A DNA stretch of 64,000 nt from Botrimarina colliarenosi (GTDB lineage: Bacteria; Planctomycetota; Planctomycetia; Pirellulales; Lacipirellulaceae), in assembly GCF_007859955.1 (NCBI RefSeq), contig NZ_SJPR01000004.1, forward strand, positions 1 to 64,000, in the 5' to 3' direction. The position numbers and the translations under genes were made by a program. This document shows, in pieces, positions 36,370 to 44,037 of this stretch. Each line of letters begins with the position of its first letter. Within the stretch, counting starts at the first letter, position 1. The notes beneath the pieces are model-generated. The model worked only from the letters and a program-made list of their open reading frames with translations. It was not told the origin of the DNA and did no database searches.

Positions 36370-36489
36370 TGGGACGACAGAGCCAACCCAAGAAAGGGTC
36401 CGTCGAGCCTCCAAATCGCCCCCCTCAGCCGTCGATTGACGAGCGGGTGGCGAGCGACGGACAGCGCCTTTCCAGCCGGGGAGTCGGTC

Positions 36490-36960
36490 GTGACCAAAAA
36501 AGAGATTGTCAGGACGATCGCCGACGAGATCGGACTGACCCAACTCAAGACGAAAGAGATCGTCCAGAAGACGTTCGACGCCATTGTCGAGACGCTGGTC
36601 GAGGACCGTCGTATCGAGCTGCGGAACTTCGGCGTCTTCGAAGTGAAGCAGCGGGCCGCTCGCAAGGCGCGGAACCCCCGCACCGGCGAGAAGGTCTCGG
36701 TCCCCGAGAAGTTCGTCGTCACGTTCAAGCCCGGCAAAGAGATGGAAGAGCGGGTCCGGGAGCTCGAACGCCGCGCAGCCGAAGAGGCCGCTGAGCGCGA
36801 GCGTGCCGAGGCCGAAGCCGCGGCTCAGCAAACGACTTACGGCGCGCCACCAACGAGCCATGGTCCTGCTAGTAGCAACGGCGCGGCGAACCTCGGCTCA
36901 CCCGCTACGACCAACTACGGAAACTACGATCGCCCGTCCCATGACGCGGCTGGTCCGTGA
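36490..36960 (+). CDS. HU-family DNA-binding protein with C-terminal extension
   Basis: This 156-residue protein begins at the GTG at 36490, behind GGGGAG; the frame continues upstream but that part is not protein-like. Residues 1-90 are a full HU/IHF domain ('[14 protein letters not shown]', '[20 protein letters not shown]', and the DNA arm '[20 protein letters not shown]'). About 65 extra residues follow: an alanine/glutamate-rich coiled-coil stretch ('[19 protein letters not shown]') and a low-complexity Q/T/S/N/G tail. HU bends and compacts DNA; the extension may mediate self-association in the condensed planctomycete nucleoid (inference). Confidence 0.9.
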   Translation: MTKKEIVRTIADEIGLTQLKTKEIVQKTFDAIVETLVEDRRIELRNFGVFEVKQRAARKARNPRTGEKVSVPEKFVVTFKPGKEMEERVRELERRAAEEAAERERAEAEAAAQQTTYGAPPTSHGPASSNGAANLGSPATTNYGNYDRPSHDAAGP

Positions 36961-37129
36961 CAAACTGCTGCTAACTGCTTTTTCGACAACGACTTACGAG
37001 CCCAAGCACGCGATCTCGAACCGAGCACGGACGCCCGACCGACCTCGCCAACGTCTCACTCGCTAAGCCCAACCAGCCCGGAAGCTAACGGCGCCCTCCT
37101 GGCGCCGCACTCAAGGAGGAGTGTCCCCC

Positions 37130-37387
37130 ATGCGACCCGTCTCGCGACCTCGTCTACGGCTCCTGCGTCCCCAAGCCTGGCTACTGGGTTTGCTGGCTGC
37201 CCTCACGCTCTCATCGAGCACCGGCTGTCTCATCCCGATGTATTCGGCTGACCCGGCCCGCCGGGCCCAACAGCTGCTTTACACGTCGGAAGACCTCCGG
37301 ACATTCCTCGACGAATGGGAACGCGTCTGGTTCCTCGACTCGCCGAGCCACATGAAGCCGTACCGCACCAGCGGTCTGGTTCTGTAA
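37130..37387 (+). CDS. Small lipoprotein, hypothetical
   Basis: This 85-residue protein starts at the ATG at 37130, behind a strong AAGGAGGAG. It has a basic N-region, a hydrophobic helix and a lipobox-like 'LSSSTGC' (cysteine near residue 33), so it should be an outer- or inner-membrane-anchored lipoprotein. The mature part is about 50 residues with 'TFLDEWERVWFLDSPSHM'. I do not recognise the family beyond its planctomycete look. The 169-base gap from HU contains a 7-bp GC hairpin (37089-37107). Confidence 0.7.
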   Translation: MRPVSRPRLRLLRPQAWLLGLLAALTLSSSTGCLIPMYSADPARRAQQLLYTSEDLRTFLDEWERVWFLDSPSHMKPYRTSGLVL

Positions 37388-37519
37388 GGCGTCAGAAGGC
37401 ATTCACAGGCGGCACGCTACCGGCAGGCGCCGGTGCTGCCGCTAGGACGCGTCGCGCGGGCCGGGTAGGCTCTTGGGCTCTCGCCTACCCCGCTCGCCGC
37501 GCTGTCCTCCTGCTGTTGC

Positions 37520-38479
37520 ATGCCTCACGGCCCCGAAGCCCCGTCGCCCACCGCTCCGACAGACGTCGATCTGTCGGTCACGCTCGGCCGCTTGCAGTTG
37601 CCCAACCCCGTGCTGGTCGCCTCGGGGACGTTTGGGTACGCCCGCGAGCTAGCGTCGCTGGTCGACCTGTCGCGCCTGGGCGGAATCCTGCCCAAGACCG
37701 TTACCGCCACGCCGCGGCAAGGGAACGCCCCGTGGCGGACGGTTGAGACGACCGGCGGCATGCTCAACGCCATCGGACTCGACAACGACGGCGTCGACGC
37801 CTTCATCGAGTGCCACGTCCCGTATCTCGCGTCGGTCGGCTGCCCGATCATCGCCAGCGTCGCCGGCAAGACGCGCGAAGAGTTCGTTGAGCTGGTCCGC
37901 CGTTTCGACGCCGTCGATGCGGCCCACCGCCCCGCGGCGATCGAGCTGAACGTCTCCTGCCCCAACGTGTCGGGCGGCGTCGACTTCGGCAGCGACCCGG
38001 CCCTTTGCGAAGCCGTGGTCCGTGACTGTGTTGCGGCGAGTGACCTGCCTATCATCGCCAAGTTGACACCGAACGTCACGAGCATCGCCACCATGGCGAA
38101 AGCGGCCGAGGCGGGTGGCGCCGACGCCCTGAGCCTGATCAACACGGTCCTCGGCATGGCGATCGACTGGCGTAAGCGGCGCCCGCTGCTGGCGAACGTC
38201 GTCGGCGGCCTCAGCGGCCCCGCCATCAAGCCGATCGCCCTCCGCTGCGTCTGGCAGGCGAGCCAAGCGGTCCGCGCGCCAATCATCGGCGTCGGCGGCA
38301 TCGCCAACATCAACGACGCAATGGAGTTCCTCGTCGCTGGCGCGAGTGCGGTGCAGCTCGGCACGGTGAACTTCTACCACCCCACCGCGTCGATGGAAGT
38401 GCTCGACGCCCTGCCGGCGGCGCTGGCCGAGATCGGCGCAACGAGCGTCAGCGCAATTGTGGGCTCGTTAAATCATTAA
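37520..38479 (+). CDS. pyrD: Dihydroorotate dehydrogenase, class 1B type
   Basis: This 319-residue TIM-barrel flavoprotein oxidises dihydroorotate to orotate in pyrimidine synthesis. Seen are 'NPVLVASGTFGY' near the start, 'IELNVSCPNVSGGVDFG' with the catalytic cysteine C147 (class 1 enzymes use Cys, class 2 Ser), the FMN lysine in 'IIAKLTPNV', 'LINTVLGMAIDW', and the phosphate loop 'IIGVGGIANINDAMEFLVAGA'. Class 1B enzymes normally need the Fe-S/FAD subunit PyrK; no pyrK is adjacent. The 132-base upstream gap holds no gene. Confidence 0.93.
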   Translation: MPHGPEAPSPTAPTDVDLSVTLGRLQLPNPVLVASGTFGYARELASLVDLSRLGGILPKTVTATPRQGNAPWRTVETTGGMLNAIGLDNDGVDAFIECHVPYLASVGCPIIASVAGKTREEFVELVRRFDAVDAAHRPAAIELNVSCPNVSGGVDFGSDPALCEAVVRDCVAASDLPIIAKLTPNVTSIATMAKAAEAGGADALSLINTVLGMAIDWRKRRPLLANVVGGLSGPAIKPIALRCVWQASQAVRAPIIGVGGIANINDAMEFLVAGASAVQLGTVNFYHPTASMEVLDALPAALAEIGATSVSAIVGSLNH

Positions 38480-38480
38480 A

Positions 38481-38772
38481 GTAGATACGGGGATGGCGGC
38501 TTGGTGACGAACAAGAGGAGTTGCTTCGCGTCGCCGAATGCTGGCTGACCTGCCCCTGAGGAGATAAGGGAATGGTCGATTGGTGGGGCGTATGACAACG
38601 ATCAAGTAAACTGTTTCGAAATGAATTGATTTACAGCTTCACGCCTCTTAGCGGTCCCGCATCGCCCCTCAAAGGCTCCATCACCATTATCTCCTTAGCA
38701 ATCGCTCACCACCCATCGCCAGCCCGCAGCGCCTACGTCCTCACTTCACCGATAGTCCATCCCCCTATCTCC
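38481..38772. repeat. Element with four copies of a GGAGATA..GGATGG word, two per strand
   Basis: The 330-base gap between pyrD and trpS (38480-38809) has no gene. A 16-17 base word close to GGAGATA-x-GGGGATGG occurs at 38481-38496 and 38560-38575 on the plus strand and at 38678-38694 and 38757-38772 on the minus strand, so the whole region is a loose palindrome. It is AT-richer than neighbouring genes. Confidence 0.55.
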
Positions 38773-38809
38773 TTCTTCTTAAAACCACACTCCTAAAGAC
38801 AGCGGCAAG

Positions 38810-39784
38810 ATGAGAGCTCTCTCCGGCATCCAGCCCACCGGCCCCTTCCACTGGGGCAACTACTTCGGCGCCATCCAGCAGTACATCCAGCTGCAGGATG
38901 AGTGCGACGACGGCTCGTTTTACTTCATCGCCAACCTCCACGCGCTGACGACGGTGCGTGAGAAAGAGCGGCTACTAGAGTTCACGCTCAACGGCGCGAT
39001 CGACTTGCTCGCCTTGGGGCTCGATCCCAACAAGGCGGTGCTGTTCGTCCAATCGGACGTGCCCGAAGTGAGTGAGCTCTGCTGGCTGCTGCTCACCGGC
39101 ACGCCGATGGGGCTGCTCGAGCGCTGCGTCAGCTACAAGGACAAGCTCGCCAAGGGGATCAAGGCCGACGCCGGCCTCTTCACTTACCCCGTGCTCCAAG
39201 CGGCCGACATCCTCGCCTACGACGCGACGGTGGTCCCCGTCGGCGAGGACCAGCTGCAGCACATCGAGGTCTGCCGCGACCTGGCCCAGAGCTTTAATCA
39301 CCACTTCGGCGAGACGTTCGTGCTGCCAAAAGGCAAAGTGCTCGACCAGTCGGCCCGCGTCCCGGGGACCGACGGCGAGAAGATGTCAAAGAGCTACAAC
39401 AACACGCTCGCCGTGTTCGACGACGTGAAGCCGCAGCGCAAGCAGATCATGCGGATCCAGACCGATAGCCGGCCGATGGAGGACCCCAAGGACCCCGCGG
39501 GCGACGTGCTGTTCGACCTGCTGAAGCTCGTGGCGAACGACGAAGAGCTCGCCGAGTGGTCCGCCACCTACGCCCGCGGCGGTTTTGGGTACGGCGACGT
39601 CAAGAAGGCCTTGGCCGACGCGTCGGAACGCTACTGGGGCCCGGCCCGCGAACGCCGCGCCGAGTGGGCCGCCAAACCGGACGAAGTCCGCGAGATCCTC
39701 GCCGCCGGCGCCGCCAAGGCCCGCGAGCGCGCCGCCGCGACGCTGAAGCGGGCGCACGAGGCGTGTGGGGTGAAGGGGTACTAG
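38810..39784 (+). CDS. trpS: Tryptophanyl-tRNA synthetase
   Basis: This 324-residue class I synthetase charges tRNA-Trp. Seen are the start 'RALSGIQPTGPFHWGNYFG' with HWGN in place of HIGH, the tryptophan-pocket strand 'VLQAADILAYDATVVPVGEDQ', and 'KMSKSYNN' (K191-S195). Its size and layout match bacterial TrpRS. The C-terminal helix 'ARERAAATLKRAHEACG' is repeated almost exactly in a decayed copy at 40081-40203 downstream. Confidence 0.96.
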   Translation: MRALSGIQPTGPFHWGNYFGAIQQYIQLQDECDDGSFYFIANLHALTTVREKERLLEFTLNGAIDLLALGLDPNKAVLFVQSDVPEVSELCWLLLTGTPMGLLERCVSYKDKLAKGIKADAGLFTYPVLQAADILAYDATVVPVGEDQLQHIEVCRDLAQSFNHHFGETFVLPKGKVLDQSARVPGTDGEKMSKSYNNTLAVFDDVKPQRKQIMRIQTDSRPMEDPKDPAGDVLFDLLKLVANDEELAEWSATYARGGFGYGDVKKALADASERYWGPARERRAEWAAKPDEVREILAAGAAKARERAAATLKRAHEACGVKGY

Positions 39785-39822
39785 AGTAAAGGGACCCCAG
39801 CCCAACCCTCCAGGAACCCGCC

Positions 39823-40068
39823 ATGGAAAAAGAAGACCTCCGCGAACTTGCCCGCAACGCCTCCCGCCAGCCGTTCCGCATTCGGATGACGGGGGGCGAA
39901 ACCTTTGACGTTCGCCATCAGGACTCTATCTCGGTTTCTGATTACCACGGCTCGGTCATTGTGGTCCAAGACGGCAAGGAGCATATGCATATCTTTACGC
40001 TGATGAACATCAGCACGATCGAGATGTTGCCCGCCCCCGTAACGCCGTCGAGCGCCACCAACAACTGA
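39823..40068 (+). CDS. Small conserved hypothetical protein
   Basis: This 81-residue protein reads 'MEKEDLRELARNASRQPFRI' and continues as a compact beta-rich domain ('SVSDYHGSVIVVQDGKEHMH' then 'LMNISTIEML'). It has no signal peptide, membrane helix or cysteines. I do not recognise the family, but the pattern is that of a real folded protein, perhaps an Sm-like small barrel (a guess from the strands). It begins 38 bases after trpS and is followed 12 bases later by the remnant of a second trpS end. Confidence 0.75.
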   Translation: MEKEDLRELARNASRQPFRIRMTGGETFDVRHQDSISVSDYHGSVIVVQDGKEHMHIFTLMNISTIEMLPAPVTPSSATNN

Positions 40069-40080
40069 GGAGCCACGATG

Positions 40081-40203
40081 GACACGAACTCCACGCCGAA
40101 CGGACCGCCAAGCCGGACGAAGTGCGCGCAATCCTCGCCGCGCGAACGCGCCGCCGCGACGCTCCGCCGGGCGCAAGACGCCTGCGGGCTCAAGAGCTGG
40201 TAG
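40081..40203 (+). pseudogene. Decayed duplicate of the trpS 3' end
   Basis: Reading the plus strand, 40095-40140 encodes 'AKPDEVRAILA', matching 'AKPDEVREILA' in trpS. After a small deletion that changes frame, 40141-40203 encodes 'RERAAATLRRAQDACGLKSW' and a TAG stop, matching the last 20 residues of trpS ('RERAAATLKRAHEACGVKGY'). There is no start and the reading frame is broken, so it is a remnant. It ends one base before the PQQ-propeller gene's stop. Confidence 0.85.
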
Positions 40204-40204
40204 C

Positions 40205-41461
40205 TCACTCCTTCTCGACACCGAAGCGGTACAGCGCGTCGATTGTCCGGACGAGCAGCGTGTCGCCGACGATCGCCGGCGTCGCGTTGACTTCTTCGTC
40301 GAGTTCGATCCGGGCCAGCTCGCGGTACGCGTCCTCGGCGGCGAAGACAAAGCCCTCCCCCGCTTGGTTGAACGCGTAGATGCGGCCCGCGGCGGTGACC
40401 GGCGACGCCCAGAACGTCCCGCCGAGCCGCTTCGTCCATAGCGCCTCGCCGGTGGCTGCGTCGCGGCAGGCGGCGATGCCGCGGTCATCGGTCGTGTAGA
40501 GGCGCCCCTCCAGTAGCAGCGGCCCCGAGCGCTGCGGGACGTTGCGGCCTTCGTTCCACGCGACCTGTGTGTCGGTGACGTCGCCGTGGCCGTTGGGACG
40601 CACCGCCACGAGCGACATCGGACCGACGCCCCCCGTCACATAGACCCGTTCGCCGTCGAAGAGCGGCGGCGCGGCCGCGTTCATTCCGCCGTGCCGGATC
40701 CGCCAGAGCGGTTCGACCTCGGGCAGTTTGTAGGCGATCGTCTCGACTGCCGCGGGGCTGATCAGTTGCGCGACGCCATCGACCTCGATCACGCGCGGCG
40801 TGGCGTACGCCTTCTTGAGGTCGCCGTTGTCGACGCCGTAGTCGATGTCGCGTTCGCGTCGCCAAGCGGTCGCGCCCGTCTGCTTGTCGAGGCCAACTAG
40901 GAACTGGTGATCGACGCCGTCGAAGTGGACGATCAGCCACTCGCCATGGACGATCGGCGACGAAGCGGGCCCGCGAAAATCGTCGCTTACAAAGTCGCGC
41001 CGCTCCCAGAGTGTGGCGCCGGTCGCCGCGTCGAGACAGGCCGTGCCGTAGCTGCCGAAGTGGACGTAGAGCCGCCCCGGCTCGACGAACGACGTACACG
41101 ACGCGTAGCTGTTGGTTGGGTGGCGGAACCGCGGCTCGGCGACCTCAAAAACGACGCGATCCCAAAGCACGTCGCCCGTTGCCAGTTCGAGGCAGAGCGC
41201 CGAAAGTCGCCTCCCGTCGTCGGTCGCCGTGGTGAGCCAGACCCGCTCGCCGAGCACCACCGGCGAGGACCATCCGCGGCCGTGCACCGCCGTCCGCCAG
41301 AGAACGTTTTGGTCGGGCCCGAACTCCACAGGCGGATTAGCGGTCTGGTTGACGCCGGTCCCCTCGGGGCCACGGAAGCGATTCCAGGCGGGCTCGTCGG
41401 CCTGGGCTATTGCGCCAGCTACGATCAATAGGACAAGAGCGGGGAAGCAGGATCGGATCAT
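40205..41461 (-). CDS. Exported PQQ-like beta-propeller repeat protein
   Basis: This 418-residue protein has a signal peptide ('MIRSCFPALVLLIVAGAIAQA') followed by the planctomycete motif 'WNRFRGPEGTG', then several propeller blades recognised by repeated 'D..TG..LW' (for example 'ELATGDVLWDR', 'DAATGATLWER', 'DAATGEALWTKR'). The blades resemble those of BamB and PQQ-dependent dehydrogenases, but I see no PQQ-binding catalytic residues. It is probably a periplasmic binding or scaffold protein. Its stop lies next to the trpS remnant. Confidence 0.85.
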   Translation of the reverse strand: MIRSCFPALVLLIVAGAIAQADEPAWNRFRGPEGTGVNQTANPPVEFGPDQNVLWRTAVHGRGWSSPVVLGERVWLTTATDDGRRLSALCLELATGDVLWDRVVFEVAEPRFRHPTNSYASCTSFVEPGRLYVHFGSYGTACLDAATGATLWERRDFVSDDFRGPASSPIVHGEWLIVHFDGVDHQFLVGLDKQTGATAWRRERDIDYGVDNGDLKKAYATPRVIEVDGVAQLISPAAVETIAYKLPEVEPLWRIRHGGMNAAAPPLFDGERVYVTGGVGPMSLVAVRPNGHGDVTDTQVAWNEGRNVPQRSGPLLLEGRLYTTDDRGIAACRDAATGEALWTKRLGGTFWASPVTAAGRIYAFNQAGEGFVFAAEDAYRELARIELDEEVNATPAIVGDTLLVRTIDALYRFGVEKE

Positions 41462-41570
41462 GTCGAGAAGTTTCGCGGAGGAGTCGCAGGCGGCCCTGTC
41501 GGCATGATGCAGGGTAGCTGATAATGCGGGCGATCGGCCACCATTGGCCCCCCGTAAGACCGAGCATCCC

Positions 41571-41611
41571 GCTTTATCCCCCTCCCTTTCAGGGAGGGGC
41601 TAGGGGAGGGT
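41571..41611 (+). repeat. Left 41-bp inverted repeat of the DUF559 cassette
   Basis: Exact reverse complement of 41984-42024. Its inner end supplies GGGGAGGG eight bases before the DUF559 start codon. Confidence 0.9.
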
Positions 41612-41618
41612 AACACGC

Positions 41619-42035
41619 ATGCCGCACCACCACCGCCTCCCACCAAAAACAACTACCAACGCACGCAACCTCCGCCGCAACGCCACCCACCCCGAACAAG
41701 TCCTCTGGTACGCCCTCCGCAACCGCCAAGTCGCCGGCTACAAGTTCCGCCGCCAGCACCCCATCGGCAGCTACGTCATCGACTTCTGCTGTTTGGAAGC
41801 GAACCTCGTCATTGAGCTCGACGGGCGCAGCCACGAAGGGCGGGAGGAAGAAGACGCGGCGCGGCAGTCGATGATCGAGACGCTCGGTTTCCGAGTGTTG
41901 CGGATTGCGAACGACGATGTGCTGGACAACTTGGAGGGGGTGGTTGAGGTGATTGCTAAGTCGCTTGGTGCGGGAGACGGTTCACCCTCCCCTAGCCCCT
42001 CCCTGAAAGGGAGGGGGATAAAGCGACCTCGCTGA
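41619..42035 (+). CDS. DUF559 endonuclease-domain protein
   Basis: This 138-residue protein belongs to DUF559, a Vsr-like PD-(D/E)xK nuclease family. The core reads 'RQVAGYKFRRQHPIGSYVID' then 'LVIELDGRSH', with the acidic residues (D in 'VIDF', E and D in 'IELDG') in the catalytic order. The N-terminus is basic ('NLRRNATHPEQVLWYALRN', typical of the family). The tail 'SPSPSPSLKGRGIKRPR' comes from the inverted repeat and is not part of the fold. Members are often called very-short-patch-repair or restriction-like nucleases without proven role. The start ATG is eight bases after the left repeat. It lies between the PQQ gene and a hypothetical gene. Confidence 0.88.
   Translation: MPHHHRLPPKTTTNARNLRRNATHPEQVLWYALRNRQVAGYKFRRQHPIGSYVIDFCCLEANLVIELDGRSHEGREEEDAARQSMIETLGFRVLRIANDDVLDNLEGVVEVIAKSLGAGDGSPSPSPSLKGRGIKRPR
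41984..42024 (-). repeat. Right 41-bp inverted repeat of the DUF559 cassette
   Basis: Exact reverse complement of 41571-41611. It encodes most of the proline/serine and lysine-rich tail of the nuclease; the stop codon (42033-42035) lies just outside it. Confidence 0.9.
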
Positions 42036-42149
42036 CGCTGGTCGTTGGTTGTGAATAAGCTCTTAGAACCGCGACCCTAACCTGCTGACGATTGGCTCTC
42101 GGTAAGATCATGGCCAACAAGCAACTGCATCGTGTCTGGGACGAGTTCG

Positions 42150-42707
42150 ATGACGGAATTTAGGTCATTTCGAGCCTGGCTTGCGGGCCGTTTCGGCAAT
42201 AGGAGCGAAGCCATCAAACAGGGGCACATCAACGCAGCTAAGATCGACCAACGCAAATGGTCGAGACTGCAGACATCGTTTGTACAGCTCAACAGCGGTT
42301 GGAATGCTCATCCCGTTGATCCGAACGCGACAATAGCAATCGAGCACAACTTACTTAGGCTCGAAATCGACTGCGTCTTCGACGACCAAAACCTGGATCG
42401 AGGTACACAGCGCTTCGCGATCTCCTTTCCTAGCTGCTGGCGCTACCGACTTAGCGGCACGAACGACGAAGGCTGGTACGACGGTCAATGTCGCTTTTCG
42501 GGGGTCGCTCCGCAGTGGGGCGAATTCTATGAGGTAAAAGGTGACTTACGGCTCGATTGCCCGGTGTTAAGTTGGACTGCCGTTGCAGACGGGCCCGCGA
42601 AGGACTCGAGGCATTTCCTTTTTTACTTCAAAGACGAGACCTTCGAGTGCGACGCACTGGGATGGAATCGCGAGCCGGTTTCGCGTTTTGAAGCGTCGCA
42701 AGACTAG
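42150..42707 (+). CDS. Hypothetical protein
   Basis: This 185-residue protein starts at the ATG at 42150 ('MTEFRSFRAWLAGRFG'), with a GGGACGAG box upstream; a GTG 18 bases earlier is possible. It is soluble, with a beta-rich middle ('LRLEIDCVFDDQN', 'RFAISFPSCWRYRLSG') and a final 'HFLFYFKDETFECDA'. I do not recognise it. Codon use is less GC-biased than in neighbouring genes, which with the adjacent DUF559 cassette suggests recent arrival. It ends 12 bases before the trans-sulfuration gene. Confidence 0.65.
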   Translation: MTEFRSFRAWLAGRFGNRSEAIKQGHINAAKIDQRKWSRLQTSFVQLNSGWNAHPVDPNATIAIEHNLLRLEIDCVFDDQNLDRGTQRFAISFPSCWRYRLSGTNDEGWYDGQCRFSGVAPQWGEFYEVKGDLRLDCPVLSWTAVADGPAKDSRHFLFYFKDETFECDALGWNREPVSRFEASQD

Positions 42708-42719
42708 AAAATTATCCGC

Positions 42720-43880
42720 ATGCAATTCCGAACCCGCTCCATCCACATCGGCCAAGAACCCGACCCCGCCACCGGGGCGGTGGTTCCGCCGCTGCACCTC
42801 GCCAGCACCTTCGTTCAGCCCGGCGCCGGGGAGTGGGGGGAGTACGACTACTCGCGCAGCGGCAACCCGACGCGGACCGCCCTGGAGACGACCGTTGCGT
42901 CGCTCGAAGGCTGTGGGCCGGACGGCGGGGCGATCGCCTTCTCGACCGGCATGGCCGCCACGGCGTGTGTCGTCGCTTCGCTGCGGTCGGGCGACCATCT
43001 GCTTGCCGGCAGCGACCTCTACGGCGGCACCTATCGGCTGCTCCACAAAGTGGCGAACCGGGCCGGCGTTGAGGTGACGCTCGCCGACGCCACCGACCTC
43101 GACGCGTTCGAGAAAGCGATCCGCCCCAACACGCGGCTCGTCTGGGTCGAGTCGCCCGGCAACCCACTGATGACGGTCGTCGACCTCGCCGCGGTCGCCG
43201 AGTTGGCCCACCGGCACGGCGCCCTGGCGGCGTGCGACAACACGATCGCCACCCCCGTGCTGTCGCGGCCGCTCGAGATCGGCATGGACATCGTCATGCA
43301 CGCGGCCACCAAGTACTACGGCGGCCACAGCGACCTGATGGGGGGCCTGCTCGCGATGCGTGAGAAGGCCGTGTACGACGACCTCAAGTTCATCCAGAAC
43401 GCGACCGGCGCCATCATGGGCCCGCTCGAATCGTTCCTCTGCTCACGCGGCACAAAGACCCTCGAGCTGCGGGTGCGCGAGCAGTCCCGCTCGGCGCAAC
43501 ACGTCGCCGAGTGGCTGCTGAGCCGGCCCGAGGTGTCACGGGTCCTCTACCCCGGCCTGCCGAGCCATCCGGGGCACGCGATCGCCAAGCGGCAGATGGA
43601 CGGCGCGTACGGCGGCGTGCTGTCGTTCGAACTCACCGGCGGCGACGCGGCGGCGAAGCGATTTGTGAACGACTCGAAGCTCTTTGGCTTGGCGGTCAGC
43701 TTCGGCGCGGTCGAGTCGCTGATCTCGCAGCCCGCCACGATGTCGCACGCCAGCTTCTCGGCCGAAGACCGCGCGAAGTACGGCATCACCGACGGGCTGA
43801 TCCGGCTGTCGATCGGCCTGGAGGCAGTAGAGGACCTGATCGCCGATCTGGAACAGGCTCTTGTGGCCGCAATTGGATAA
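42720..43880 (+). CDS. Trans-sulfuration PLP enzyme (cystathionine gamma-synthase/lyase type)
   Basis: This 386-residue enzyme is of the Cys/Met metabolism PLP family. It has 'DYSRSGNPTRTALETTVASL', 'AFSTGMAATACVV', 'GSDLYGGTYRLL', the aspartate in 'ACDNTIATP' and the PLP lysine in 'HAATKYYGGHSDLMGG'. Members such as MetB and MetC interconvert cysteine, homoserine esters, cystathionine and homocysteine; sequence alone does not settle which, though a role like MetB is likely. The dispersed palindrome begins at its stop codon. Confidence 0.88.
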   Translation: MQFRTRSIHIGQEPDPATGAVVPPLHLASTFVQPGAGEWGEYDYSRSGNPTRTALETTVASLEGCGPDGGAIAFSTGMAATACVVASLRSGDHLLAGSDLYGGTYRLLHKVANRAGVEVTLADATDLDAFEKAIRPNTRLVWVESPGNPLMTVVDLAAVAELAHRHGALAACDNTIATPVLSRPLEIGMDIVMHAATKYYGGHSDLMGGLLAMREKAVYDDLKFIQNATGAIMGPLESFLCSRGTKTLELRVREQSRSAQHVAEWLLSRPEVSRVLYPGLPSHPGHAIAKRQMDGAYGGVLSFELTGGDAAAKRFVNDSKLFGLAVSFGAVESLISQPATMSHASFSAEDRAKYGITDGLIRLSIGLEAVEDLIADLEQALVAAIG

Positions 43881-44018
43881 CCACAGAGGCACTGAGGGCG
43901 CGTAGCTTTTTTCGACGGGATTAACAGAATCGACAGGATGAGAGGTTAAAGAGAAATCCTGTTGATCCTGTAATTCCTGTCTAGTTCTTCTCTGTGCGTC
44001 CTCCGTGCCTCAATGGTT
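43879..44018. repeat. Large imperfect palindrome, dispersed-repeat type
   Basis: The outer arms (43879-43897 with 44000-44018) match at about 15 of 19 positions, and inner arms (43919-43940 with 43956-43981) carry 'GATTAACAG..GACAGGAT' and its reverse complement. This word resembles a family of dispersed palindromes present in many bacterial genomes. There is no gene inside; it fills the gap between the trans-sulfuration and isomerase genes. Confidence 0.65.
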
Positions 44019-44037
44019 TCACTTTAAGGAAGCACCC

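Larger units (their letters stand above)
41571..42024. mobile_element. DUF559 nuclease cassette bounded by perfect 41-bp inverted repeats
   Basis: The terminal sequences 41571-41611 and 41984-42024 are exact reverse complements over 41 bases. Each arm itself can form a hairpin (CCTCCCTTTC..GAGGGG type). Between them lies only the DUF559 gene, whose Shine-Dalgarno lies in the left arm and whose last codons use the right arm. The unit is 454 bases, small for an insertion sequence, and has no DDE transposase. The structure suggests a mobile or REP-like cassette. Confidence 0.6.
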
